Source of the DNA: Lysinibacillus_B sp042920265
Lineage (GTDB): Bacteria > Bacillota > Bacilli > Bacillales_A > Planococcaceae
Reading direction: 5' to 3'
DNA length: 64,000 bases
Assembly (NCBI RefSeq): GCF_042920265.1
Contig: NZ_JBDQZI010000007.1
Span: forward strand, 1-64,000
Shown here piece by piece: positions 26,175 to 33,843 of the stretch (within the stretch, counting starts at the first letter, position 1; each line of letters begins with the position of its first letter). A program made the position numbers and the translations under genes. The notes beneath the pieces are model-generated. The model had not been told where the DNA came from. It worked only from the letters and a program-made list of their open reading frames with translations, and did no database searches.

Positions 26175-26324
26175 ATGCGCGTAAACATTACTTTAGCTTG
26201 CACAGATTGCGGCGAACGTAACTACATTTCTAAAAAGAACAAGCGTAACAATCCAGAGCGTCTTGAACTTAAAAAATATTGCTCTCGCGAGAAGAAATAC
26301 ACTCTTCACCGTGAAACGAAGTAA
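26175..26324 (+). CDS. rpmG: 50S ribosomal protein L33
   Basis: A 49-residue ribosomal protein of the large subunit. MRVNITLACTDCGERNYIS and NPERLELKKYCSREKK are the typical L33 sequence. Three cysteines remain of the four in zinc-binding L33 (CTDC, then a single KYC), so zinc binding is doubtful. A second ATG lies one codon upstream at 26172; GGGAGGG suits either. The place before yqgN matches B. subtilis rpmG order. Confidence 0.95.
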   Translation: MRVNITLACTDCGERNYISKKNKRNNPERLELKKYCSREKKYTLHRETK

Positions 26325-26332
26325 TCGCTCTA

Positions 26333-26366
26333 TTAGCCAAAGCCACTTGTGGTTTTGGCTTTTAGT
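26333..26366 (+). terminator. Terminator of rpmG
   Basis: AGCCAAAGCCAC pairs with GTGGTTTTGGCT, with a short loop and following T residues. Confidence 0.65.
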
Positions 26367-26459
26367 TTGTATAGATAGGGAAAGTATTTGCATCACACAC
26401 TAACTCGCGTTATTTTGATGTGAGTGGTTATTGCTAAAAGTGGAAAGGTTGCGAGCATA

Positions 26460-27035
26460 GTGGATAAAAAAATACTACGTAATGAGATGAGACGACGTTT
26501 AAAGCAAATGGATGAAGCCACTTATTTGCATCGTTCACGTCTTATTCAACAACGTTTATTGCGAGAACCTTCCATTGTAGAAGGAAAAACGATTGCTGTG
26601 ACGATGTCTCGGTTTCCTGAAGTGGAAACACGTGAAATCATACAAGCTCTTTGGCAGCTTGGGAAAACGGTCGCCGTACCAAAGTGTCAATCACAGACGC
26701 ATGAGATGGAATTTTATAGGATTGACAACTTCAATCAGTTAGAAATCGTTTATTTTGGAATTGAGGAGCCAATCCTTACACAAACAAATTATATTTCGAA
26801 GCGAGAAATTGATGTTATCATCGTACCAGGAATCGTTTTTAATAAAGCAGGATACCGAGTAGGATTTGGTGGGGGCTATTACGATCGTTATTTAGTGGAC
26901 TATTTAGGCGAAAAAATATCCCTTGCCTTTGATGAACAAGTAACAGAACAGGTTCCTACAGAATCACATGACATGCCTGTAAATATTATTTTGACAGATA
27001 AACAACGTATACTTGCCCGCAAATCGGAGGAATAG
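26460..27035 (+). CDS. yqgN: 5-formyltetrahydrofolate cyclo-ligase
   Basis: This enzyme returns 5-formyl-THF to the folate pool as 5,10-methenyl-THF with ATP. In the 191-residue protein, KKILRNEMRRRLKQM supplies the N-terminal phosphate contacts, VPKCQSQTHEMEFY lies in the middle, and VPGIVFNKAGYRVGFGGGYYDRYL near residue 123 is the diagnostic glycine-rich loop. The GTG at 26460 is chosen because GGAAAGG lies 11 bp before it; a GTG at 26424 is possible. It is 6 bp before yqgQ. Confidence 0.92.
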   Translation: MDKKILRNEMRRRLKQMDEATYLHRSRLIQQRLLREPSIVEGKTIAVTMSRFPEVETREIIQALWQLGKTVAVPKCQSQTHEMEFYRIDNFNQLEIVYFGIEEPILTQTNYISKREIDVIIVPGIVFNKAGYRVGFGGGYYDRYLVDYLGEKISLAFDEQVTEQVPTESHDMPVNIILTDKQRILARKSEE

Positions 27036-27041
27036 ACGAAG

Positions 27042-27242
27042 ATGAAAACAATGATTGATATTTATGATTTATTAAAGCAATTTGGGATATACATTTATAC
27101 AGGTGATCGCCTTGGTGATTTAGAACTAATTGAGGACGAGATTAAGGAACTATTTAAATCGCGAATGATTGAGATGGAAGTCTATCAAACAGCCTTATTA
27201 TTAATTCGTCAGGAAGAAAGAAGATTAAATACGCGCAATTAA
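27042..27242 (+). CDS. yqgQ: DUF910 protein YqgQ
   Basis: A 66-residue helical protein of the YqgQ/DUF910 family. IYDLLKQFGIYIYTGDRLGDLELIEDEIKELF is highly conserved in Bacillales. CGGAGG lies before the ATG and the gene is 6 bp after yqgN. In B. subtilis yqgQ precedes glcK, which is missing here. The function is unknown; a nucleic-acid-binding role has been suggested for the fold but nothing in this sequence tests it. Confidence 0.88.
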   Translation: MKTMIDIYDLLKQFGIYIYTGDRLGDLELIEDEIKELFKSRMIEMEVYQTALLLIRQEERRLNTRN

Positions 27243-27255
27243 TATGCTGTTGTGT

Positions 27256-27380
27256 TATAATAGAAGTTAGTTTTGTTATAAGAGATTGATGCAGTTGGGA
27301 ATTCCAGTGACTTTACAGGGGAATTTTAACGAAATCGCCCTTTGTGAACAGTGGAAAATTCCACTGTTTTCCTATTTTTT
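27256..27380 (+). ncRNA. Candidate small RNA or transcription attenuator upstream of the LtaS gene
   Basis: An extended -10 (TG, one base, TATAAT at 27256-27261) lies just after yqgQ, and about 100 nt later a perfect stem (AACAGTGGA with its complement, 27348-27367) followed by TTCCTATTTTTT forms a terminator. Within this span, CAGGGGAATTTT (27316-27327) can pair at 11 of 12 positions with AAAATTCCACTG of the terminator, or its GGGAATT can pair with AATTCC at 27300-27305. Such exclusive pairings resemble an attenuator. I do not recognise a known riboswitch class. The remaining 234 bp to the next gene show nothing clear. Confidence 0.5.
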
Positions 27381-27614
27381 GGCTAGAGAAATAGGGGAAT
27401 TCATGGAGATGTACAAAAATATGTCTTTATTATGCAACCTTTATTGAATAGAAACGTACTAATTATGGAGACAATGCAAAAGATGTTGTCCCAAATATTC
27501 TGGCTATTCAAGGTTGAGACAAATAATATTGATTATTGAGGGGAAAAGGATTAATATATTGTTTGTTTCAAAACACTACAAAAAGTATTTTTATAACTGG
27601 AGAGGATGTTAAGG

Positions 27615-29510
27615 ATGAAAGCAATGAAATGGCCTAAACATTCGATATTAGCTTTTGCAATTATTGCCACATGGATTAAAACCGTAATCGCATATGTAAC
27701 AAGTTTTGATATGAGTATTGACAATGGAATGCAGTATTTCATTCTATTTATCAACCCACTAAGCTTCTTATTGTTTGCTTACGGTATATCGTTATTCTTT
27801 AAATCAGCAAAAGTGCGTAATCGATATATTATCTGGATGAGTTTAGTGCTATCGATCGTATTGTATGGGAATGTAGCCTTTTACCGTTTTTATAACGACT
27901 TTATTACGTTGCCGGTCTTGTTCCAAACAAGTAATTTTAGTGACTTAGGCACATCGGCTGCTGCGATTATAAACTGGTTTGACTTTTTATATTTCGCGGA
28001 TGTGATTTTATTAATTATTTTAGTGAAAATGTTACCAACATTAAAAGAGCAATTTACGATTCGTAAAGAAGTTCGTCGTGCTTATTTTGTGCTATCTGTA
28101 GCGATGCTATTCTTAAATTTAGGACTTGCGGAAACAGAACGTCCACAATTATTAACACGTAGCTTTGACCGCGAATTATTAGTGAAAAATATCGGTACGT
28201 ATAACTATCATTTATACGATATTTATGTGCAATCAAAGTCATCTGCTCAGCGTGCATTAGCGGACGGCAGTGAATTAGTTGAAGTGAATAACTATGTGCG
28301 AGCAAACCAAGCATCAGCGAATGAAGAATTATTCGGGAAGTATGCGGGACGTAATGTGATTTTAGTCTCGATGGAATCGCTTCAAAGCTTTGTCATTAAT
28401 AATGACATGAATGGAGAGGTTGTAACACCGTTCTTAAATTCATTAACGAATGACAAAGACACATATTATTTCAGTGATTTTTATCATCAAACAGGGCTTG
28501 GTAAAACGTCAGATTCAGAGTTTATTGTAGAAAACTCATTATTCGGCTTAGGTCGCGGTGCGGTATTCTTCACGCATGGTGAGAACACATATAACTCGAC
28601 GTCAGAACGTTTAGGGGAAAATGGATATTTCACAAGTGTCATGCATCCAAATAATAAATCATTCTGGAACCGTGATCGTATTTATCAATCACTTAATATC
28701 GATAAGTTTTACGATATTAACTCGTATACAATTGGTGAAGGCGAAGCAGTAAACTGGGGGATGAAGGATATTCCGTTCTTCGAGCAATCTGCACAGTTAA
28801 TGGCGGAGATGCCAAAGCCGTTTTATACACGAATGATTACGTTAACAAACCATTATCCATTCTACTTAGATGAAGAGGATAAATATATAAATGAATACAC
28901 TTCAAATTCAGGTACATTAAATCGTTACTTCCAAACAGTTCGTTATATGGATGAATCGATTAAACTATTCTTTGACGACTTAAAAGAACAAGGTTTATAT
29001 GAAAACTCTATTATCGTACTATATGGTGACCATTATGGTATTTCGGAGAACCATAATAAAGCAATGGCAATGTACTTAGAGCAAGAAGGCATTACGCCTT
29101 ACGACACGGCGTTACTTCAATCTGTACCGTTATTTATTCATATTCCAGGTGCTAATGATGGCGGGGAAATAACGGAAGCAGCTGGTCAAATAGATTTACG
29201 TCCAACAATTCTTCATTTATTAGGCATTGATACATCAAAAGATATGCAACTTGGTGCAGACCTGTTTTCGGAGGAGCATGAAGACTTCGTGATTTTCCGT
29301 GATGGTCGATTTGTAACCGATGAATTGGTCTATGCGAATGAAGTATGTTATGATCGTGCAACAGGTGAGCCAACAGCGATTGAAGCGTGTCAGCCATATG
29401 TAGAACGTGCAACAACCGAGCTTGAGTACTCAGATAAAATCATCAATGGCGATTTGCTTCGTTTTTATGATCCAAAAACAGGCTCACTACTTGATGAAAA
29501 AACAAAATAA
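27615..29510 (+). CDS. Lipoteichoic acid synthase family protein (LtaS paralogue, YqgS-like)
   Basis: A 631-residue polytopic enzyme that polymerises or primes glycerol phosphate on lipoteichoic acid. Five N-terminal membrane segments cover residues about 5-185, then the extracellular sulfatase-fold domain: SMESLQSFVI (metal Glu), HQTGLGKTSDSEFI with the catalytic Thr in KTSD, and YGDHYGIS (metal Asp-His). The ATG at 27615 is favoured over that at 27606 by the position of GGAGAGG. The place after yqgQ corresponds to yqgS of B. subtilis. Synthase versus primase cannot be decided. Confidence 0.9.
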   Translation: MKAMKWPKHSILAFAIIATWIKTVIAYVTSFDMSIDNGMQYFILFINPLSFLLFAYGISLFFKSAKVRNRYIIWMSLVLSIVLYGNVAFYRFYNDFITLPVLFQTSNFSDLGTSAAAIINWFDFLYFADVILLIILVKMLPTLKEQFTIRKEVRRAYFVLSVAMLFLNLGLAETERPQLLTRSFDRELLVKNIGTYNYHLYDIYVQSKSSAQRALADGSELVEVNNYVRANQASANEELFGKYAGRNVILVSMESLQSFVINNDMNGEVVTPFLNSLTNDKDTYYFSDFYHQTGLGKTSDSEFIVENSLFGLGRGAVFFTHGENTYNSTSERLGENGYFTSVMHPNNKSFWNRDRIYQSLNIDKFYDINSYTIGEGEAVNWGMKDIPFFEQSAQLMAEMPKPFYTRMITLTNHYPFYLDEEDKYINEYTSNSGTLNRYFQTVRYMDESIKLFFDDLKEQGLYENSIIVLYGDHYGISENHNKAMAMYLEQEGITPYDTALLQSVPLFIHIPGANDGGEITEAAGQIDLRPTILHLLGIDTSKDMQLGADLFSEEHEDFVIFRDGRFVTDELVYANEVCYDRATGEPTAIEACQPYVERATTELEYSDKIINGDLLRFYDPKTGSLLDEKTK

Positions 29511-29536
29511 AGCGAAGGCATTTGCCTTCGCTTTTA
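29511..29536 (+). terminator. Terminator of the LtaS gene
   Basis: AGCGAAGGCA pairs perfectly with TGCCTTCGCT and is followed by TTTT, immediately after the stop codon. Confidence 0.8.
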
Positions 29537-29551
29537 CCATTTTAACGAATC

Positions 29552-29588
29552 AAAAAACAGCCTAGCATACGCTAGGCTGTTTTTTGGG
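29552..29588 (-). terminator. Terminator of the yqgW-like gene
   Basis: AAAAAACAGCCTAGC pairs with GCTAGGCTGTTTTTT across a short loop. It is symmetric enough to act in both directions and follows the minus-strand DUF2759 gene. Confidence 0.8.
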
Positions 29589-29598
29589 TTAGTTGTTA

Positions 29599-29781
29599 TT
29601 AGTGTGTAGTAGGTGGATAACCTGCATTTAGTACTGTCATAATGACGAACCAGCCAAGAATAGCTGCTCCCGCAAAATGAAATACTACAGAAAGAAGATT
29701 TTTTTCTTTAATTCCTTGGAATGTGCCCACTACACAAATGATAGCGATAAGTCCAAAAATAACCATTAAAATCCAATGCAT
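29599..29781 (-). CDS. yqgW: DUF2759 small membrane protein, YqgW type
   Basis: A 60-residue protein with two membrane segments (WILMVIFGLIAIICVVGTF and LLSVVFHFAGAAILGWFVIMTVL) joined by a short basic loop. Size, hydrophobic pattern and GYPP ending suit DUF2759, and the location between the LtaS and MBL genes matches yqgW. The ATG at 29781 is preferred because AAAGGAGTG lies 9 bp upstream of it, inside the longer reading frame. The function is unknown. Confidence 0.7.
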   Translation of the reverse strand: MHWILMVIFGLIAIICVVGTFQGIKEKNLLSVVFHFAGAAILGWFVIMTVLNAGYPPTTH

Positions 29782-29805
29782 GATATAAGGCACTCCTTTC
29801 GACAT

Positions 29806-30235
29806 TATTAAAGAATGTCACAAACAATATTCCTTCTATATTGTATAGCTTTCCAGTAGTTTTGTCGAGGGCAAAAAAATGACGTTTATTTGAATTTCTT
29901 CTAGAAGAATAAAGAAGACGACACAACTTGTGAATGTTTGTATATAATGTGTAGCTTAGTGCGATTAAGTGAAGGATACTTTCAGTTTTCTACCAAGTTC
30001 AATTATTTATTCATGGCATTGAAGCAAATGATAGAGGTAAGGGGAATACTTTTTAGTAACAATCGTCCAATGCATAATGAGAAGTTTGAATAGAGTAATA
30101 AGTAGGGACTAAAGAATTACTTAAAGAACTTACGCTAAATATACGTATTTTAATTCAATACCAATACATGTTTTGGTGAAGAGTTAGTCTTTTTTTAAAA
30201 GATAAGAAAGTATAAAATTTTTCTAGTTTAAAGAG
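29806..30235. other. Non-coding stretch between yqgW and the broken amidase gene
   Basis: AT-rich, with stop codons in all frames. I see no gene, no RNA fold and no remnant of the missing 5' half of the amidase. Confidence 0.5.
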
Positions 30236-30341
30236 TGTCTAGCTCCAGCGCCCAGCCCCTCGTGACGCTTCGTGTGGCAAGCACACTGTGAGCCTTTCTC
30301 CAACCCATGTCGGGGCTAGAGAGGGCGCTTGCGCTTTTCTT
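30236..30341 (+). repeat. GC-rich dispersed repeat of the Bacillaceae type
   Basis: Starts TCTAGCTCCAGCGCCCAGCC and ends GGGGCTAGAGAGGGCGCTTG followed by CGCTTTTC, so the two ends pair to form a long hairpin. Repeats with these end sequences are, as I recall, scattered between genes in many Bacillaceae genomes. It is much more GC-rich than its surroundings. It lies exactly where the following amidase gene loses its 5' part. Confidence 0.7.
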
Positions 30342-30360
30342 ATAAAAACTTTGAAAGGAT

Positions 30361-31212
30361 GAGAGCATCGTTATAGTCATTTTAACTCGTTCAACCGATG
30401 TATATGTAACATTATCAGAGCGTGCCAGAATTGCTAATGAAGCTAATGCCGATTTGTTCGTATCATTCCATGAAAATAGTGCCTCAAGTCCATCTGCAAC
30501 AGGGTATGAGGATTATATTTCACCTACAGCCCAAAATATTACTGTTGCCGTGCGAGAGGCATTTCATCGTGTAGTAACAGAGTTTCTTACACAAAAAGGC
30601 ATTCGGAATCGTGGTATGAAATCTGCGAGCTTTCAAGTATTACGTGAAACAACAATGCCAGCGATTTTAGTAGAGCATTTATTTATTTCTAACCCGAATG
30701 ATTTAATATTACAAACAGATGTGAATTTTATAAACGAAGCGGCTCAAATGTACGCTAGAGCTATTAGAGCTGCGTTAGCAACGATAGGAAAATCGAATGG
30801 TACAGTCTGTTTAGATGCAGGGCATGGTGGGGAAGATGCAGGCGCAACAAACGGAAATGAATATGAGAAAAACCATGTGCTTAGACTTGTATTACACATC
30901 AAGTCTATTTTAAGTGGGGCACAAATAGATGTTTCAAACAAAATAGGGTATAAAGTTGTTGAAGGGGCGAATGCTTTTCGAATTCAGTCAGGGAGGTATG
31001 GAACGAAAGCAGACATGATGGCAGCGATGAACGAAGCGCTACAGCAACAATATTTATACTATGCACAGGAGCTTAATTCTAATAGTGATGAAAAGGGATG
31101 GCGTTTTATTAGCGGTAAATATACTACACAATTAGATGCACGTACTGCTGCGGAAAGGGCGCTTCGTGACGGAAAGTTAAAGTATGTAACACTGATTGGG
31201 ACGATAGAATAA
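30361..31212 (+). pseudogene. 5'-truncated N-acetylmuramoyl-L-alanine amidase with reordered halves and a SPOR-like tail
   Basis: The frame is open from just after stop codons at 30343 and 30352, but no start codon exists before the TTG at 30454. It opens inside an amidase_3 domain: ILTRSTDVYVTLSERARIANEANADLFVSFHEN (zinc His) and PAILVEHLFISN (catalytic Glu). It then continues into a second, N-terminal amidase half, TVCLDAGHGGEDAGATNGNEYEKNHV (zinc His and Glu), and a SPOR-like domain (FRIQSGRYGTKADM, GWRFISGKYTTQLDARTAAERAL). The first GHGG half is missing. Loss of the 5' end at the repeat suggests a pseudogene; a permuted active enzyme is possible. Confidence 0.7.
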
Positions 31213-31220
31213 TAGATAAC

Positions 31221-31756
31221 TTGTAATGAGCAAAAATACATCTTAAAAATACCATTAGGGTAATGAAAGATATTAAGCTAAAGTGGTATCGTAGCCTCCG
31301 CGCTTTGCCACAGCCTACACAGGAGATCCAAACAGGCGTGGCCTGTTTGGATCTCCTGTTCCTGCTCCTGACGTTGCACTTTCGTCGCAAAGAGAATCTT
31401 GGCTCCTGTGGCGATGGCGCGCTACGGCAAAAGTAAATACTTCTCGATGTTCTAAAAAATATTTCTCTTATCTAAAAGACATGATTTTCTCTCAGTTTGT
31501 ATGTATAATCGTCCAGCCTTTACTTTTATCAATGAGGATATTTCGTTAATTTTTAGCAACCCATTTTTTTATTGAACACTAGTTGCTTGTAGCGGAGGCA
31601 CGAGACTCCTACGGGAAAAGCGAGACAATCAAGACCCCGCAGGCGCGAAGGATGAGCGACGAGGAGGCTTGATCTCGCCCGTGGAAAGCGAGTGCCGCAG
31701 CGGAAAACAACGGTTACAGCAATGGTAATATATGTTTTTATATTTGCTCATTATGA
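31221..31756. mobile_element. MITE-like non-autonomous element, copy B
   Basis: A 536-bp element, homologous to the reverse complement of copy A (14534-15066) along its length. Terminal inverted repeats read TAATGAGCAAA inward at both ends, after T and two variable bases. The 9-bp direct repeat ATAGATAAC flanks it exactly (31212-31220 and 31757-31765), so this copy is younger than copy A. It contains the same GC-rich palindromic modules in reversed order and no convincing gene. It sits directly at the 3' end of the amidase pseudogene. Confidence 0.85.
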
Positions 31757-31851
31757 ATAGATAACAGTTTTTGTCGATGTAGAGTGGTTATATGCGGCAG
31801 TATCGTTTACAATTTACTTGATACAAGAAGTTCATTTGAAATGAGGAGGCA

Positions 31852-32508
31852 ATGTCCGTGGCAAAGTGTAGTGTTCGCATATATCCTTTAGGACCGATAC
31901 AAACAAACTGTTATATCGTCAGCAATAAAAGTAAAGAGTGTATTATTTTTGATCCTGGTGAAGAAGGGGCACGTTTAGTAAAAGAGATTAAAACAAATAA
32001 CTTAAAACCGCTAGCAATTTTTTTAACGCATGCGCATTTTGATCATATTGGTGCAGTAGATATTGTACGGGAGACATTCGATATACCTGTTTACATTCAT
32101 GAAAAAGAAGTAGACTGGCTAATGGATCCGTTAAAAAATGGTTCAGGCAAATATTTTGAACTGCCAAATTATACAGTAAAGGCACCGTTAAAAGAGCATA
32201 TTATTCGCACAGAGCAAACATTTGAAATAGGGGACTTTCAGTTTGAAGCTGTATTTACGCCAGGCCATTCGCCAGGGAGTGTATCGTATGTATTCGAAGA
32301 AGATGGTTTTGCGATTGTTGGGGATACATTATTTGAAGGCAGTATCGGGCGTACAGATTTAATAGGTGGTTCGATGCAAGTGCTATTAAAATCAATCCAC
32401 GATAAGTTGCTCACATTAGATGAAGATATAATTATTTATCCAGGACATGGCGGCTATACAACGCCGGCTACTGAAATGGAGAATAATCCGTTTTTAAATG
32501 GGTTTTAA
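31852..32508 (+). CDS. yqgX: MBL-fold metallo-hydrolase, YqgX type (glyoxalase II-like)
   Basis: A 218-residue metallo-beta-lactamase-fold hydrolase. LTHAHFDHIGAV near residue 60 is the HxHxDH zinc motif, FTPGHSPGSVSYV near 138 and VGDTLFEGSIGR near 158 give further ligands, and IYPGHGGYTT near 200 the last His. The glyoxalase II-like N-terminus (YPLGPIQTNCYIV) and synteny match YqgX, which can hydrolyse bacillithiol or glutathione thioesters; the substrate is not proved here. GAGGAGGC precedes the ATG. Confidence 0.9.
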   Translation: MSVAKCSVRIYPLGPIQTNCYIVSNKSKECIIFDPGEEGARLVKEIKTNNLKPLAIFLTHAHFDHIGAVDIVRETFDIPVYIHEKEVDWLMDPLKNGSGKYFELPNYTVKAPLKEHIIRTEQTFEIGDFQFEAVFTPGHSPGSVSYVFEEDGFAIVGDTLFEGSIGRTDLIGGSMQVLLKSIHDKLLTLDEDIIIYPGHGGYTTPATEMENNPFLNGF

Positions 32509-32517
32509 TGATATAAG

Positions 32518-32549
32518 AAAAGCGTACCGCCGATGCGATACGCTTTTTA
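32518..32549. terminator. Terminator between yqgX and yqgY
   Basis: AAAAGCGTA pairs with TACGCTTTTT around a loop. The flanking A and T runs allow termination from either side between convergent genes. Confidence 0.75.
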
Positions 32550-32792
32550 TTAATGTCCGGCACCCGGTACGTGCATGAATGTTGCATAGTACGTAAATCC
32601 AGCAAAAAAGATTGTTAAATACGCACCAAAAATGTACATGTACATACGTTCTGAAAGGTTTAAGAAGCCTAATAATAAGAATAATCCAGTATTACCTACG
32701 AATAATAGCGAAACCTCAGACATATGTCCTAGATAGAACATAACAGCAAAAATACCTGTCCAGAAAGCCAAAACTTTATACATATTAGCCAT
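32550..32792 (-). CDS. yqgY: DUF2626 membrane protein YqgY
   Basis: An 80-residue protein with three hydrophobic segments (VLAFWTGIFAVMFYLGHM, LLFVGNTGLFLLLGFLNLSERMYMYIFGAYLTIFFAGFTYY) and a short tail ending HVPGAGH. Sequence style and the position after yqgX match YqgY/DUF2626. The ATG at 32792 follows AAAGGAGGG. The function is unknown. Confidence 0.82.
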   Translation of the reverse strand: MANMYKVLAFWTGIFAVMFYLGHMSEVSLLFVGNTGLFLLLGFLNLSERMYMYIFGAYLTIFFAGFTYYATFMHVPGAGH

Positions 32793-32906
32793 TTCAATTT
32801 TCCCTCCTTTGGCGAGTGAATACACTAGTCTCCCGTATATTATAAATGATGTGTATCGATAATGTAAACTGTCACTTAAGTGAACTTTGTGACAATCACG
32901 TGTAAA

Positions 32907-33608
32907 TTATGATGTTACTCGTTTTACATGAATTTCATATTTACAATGTTCACATTTATGTAACATGTTTTCCGTTTGAATAAATTCATTTTGTGAAAAT
33001 AATGCATCAATTTGTCCACGTAAATAAGCTTCGTGTAATGTACAAATAAGATTTTGATAAAGTGGCAATTGGTTATGGAAAGGACAATTGTAAATTGTAA
33101 ACTGAATGATTCTTTGTGTATCTTGTTCTGCAATGCGTGGCACGTAGCCAATGAGTGCAGCACGTTCTGATAATAGGTTTACTTTTTCCTCGAATGTTAA
33201 TGAGGATTTAGCCCGTGAACATATGCCTTTCATCTCCTCGAGGCCTTGTATATAGGCAAGCTCTTTCCCTTTGTCCATTGCTTCTTCACCAAGCGAGCTT
33301 ACTAATTGGAGTAAAATATTAAAAAGAAGCGGTTCCTCTCGCTTTGGAAAAGTTAATGCAATGCCTTCTTCCGTCGCTTTATAAAGACGCCCAGGACGAC
33401 CACCTTTCCCCGTTTTAACGAAATCCGCAGTAACTACTTTAATTTCAGATAGTTTTGTCAGATGGAGTCTTGCAACATTTGGATGAATTTGGAATTGATT
33501 AGCAATTTCTTGGACGGTAAATGTACGTTTGTTTTGTAACATAAAATCATAAATTTGAAATCTTGTTTCATCAGCTAAAGTGCTTGTAATTTTTAACGGA
33601 TGTAACAA
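32907..33608 (-). CDS. HTH transcriptional regulator with C-terminal cysteine cluster (SufR-like layout)
   Basis: A 233-residue regulator. The N-terminal winged helix (TSTLADETRFQIYDFMLQNKRTFTVQEIANQFQIHPNVARLHLTKLSEI, wing GKGGRPGRLYKATEEG) binds DNA. The C-terminal domain has spaced Cys and His residues, YNCPFHN, LICTLHE and HKCEHCKYE, as in SufR-type proteins that hold an Fe-S cluster or metal. The TTG start follows GAGGTGAAG. It is divergent from comGA, so it could act on the competence operon; that is only positional inference. Confidence 0.78.
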   Translation of the reverse strand: MLHPLKITSTLADETRFQIYDFMLQNKRTFTVQEIANQFQIHPNVARLHLTKLSEIKVVTADFVKTGKGGRPGRLYKATEEGIALTFPKREEPLLFNILLQLVSSLGEEAMDKGKELAYIQGLEEMKGICSRAKSSLTFEEKVNLLSERAALIGYVPRIAEQDTQRIIQFTIYNCPFHNQLPLYQNLICTLHEAYLRGQIDALFSQNEFIQTENMLHKCEHCKYEIHVKRVTS

Positions 33609-33739
33609 TTTGCTTCACCTCGTTTTCTCTATTTTATTATAGTGTATATTGTGTAGGAAGCCCACCTTTTTGTAACGGAATTTGCTATTTATTACATCAC
33701 AATTCTTATCGCCATGATGAAACTTTGAAAAAAGACGTC

Positions 33740-33792
33740 AAAATTAAATTTTGCCCATTTCTATTTCCTTTTGTGAAACCTCTGACTATAAT
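33740..33792 (+). promoter_or_regulatory. Possible ComK-dependent promoter of comG
   Basis: A perfect ComK AT-box (AAAA, five bases, TTTT) lies at 33740-33752 and a perfect -10, TATAAT, at 33787-33792. No consensus -35 is present, as expected for an activator-dependent promoter. The second AT-box of a full K-box is not clear. Confidence 0.5.
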
Positions 33793-33843
33793 GATGGCAT
33801 AGATAGCGATATGCCCATTATTTATACAAAAGAGGTGTATAGA

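Noticed and set aside
30236..30341. tRNA or structured RNA gene
   Set aside because: GC-rich and foldable, but without tRNA boxes; the end sequences fit a dispersed intergenic repeat.
31124..31390. Open frame across copy B on the minus strand
   Set aside because: It runs across the end of the amidase and the element terminus and has no family features.
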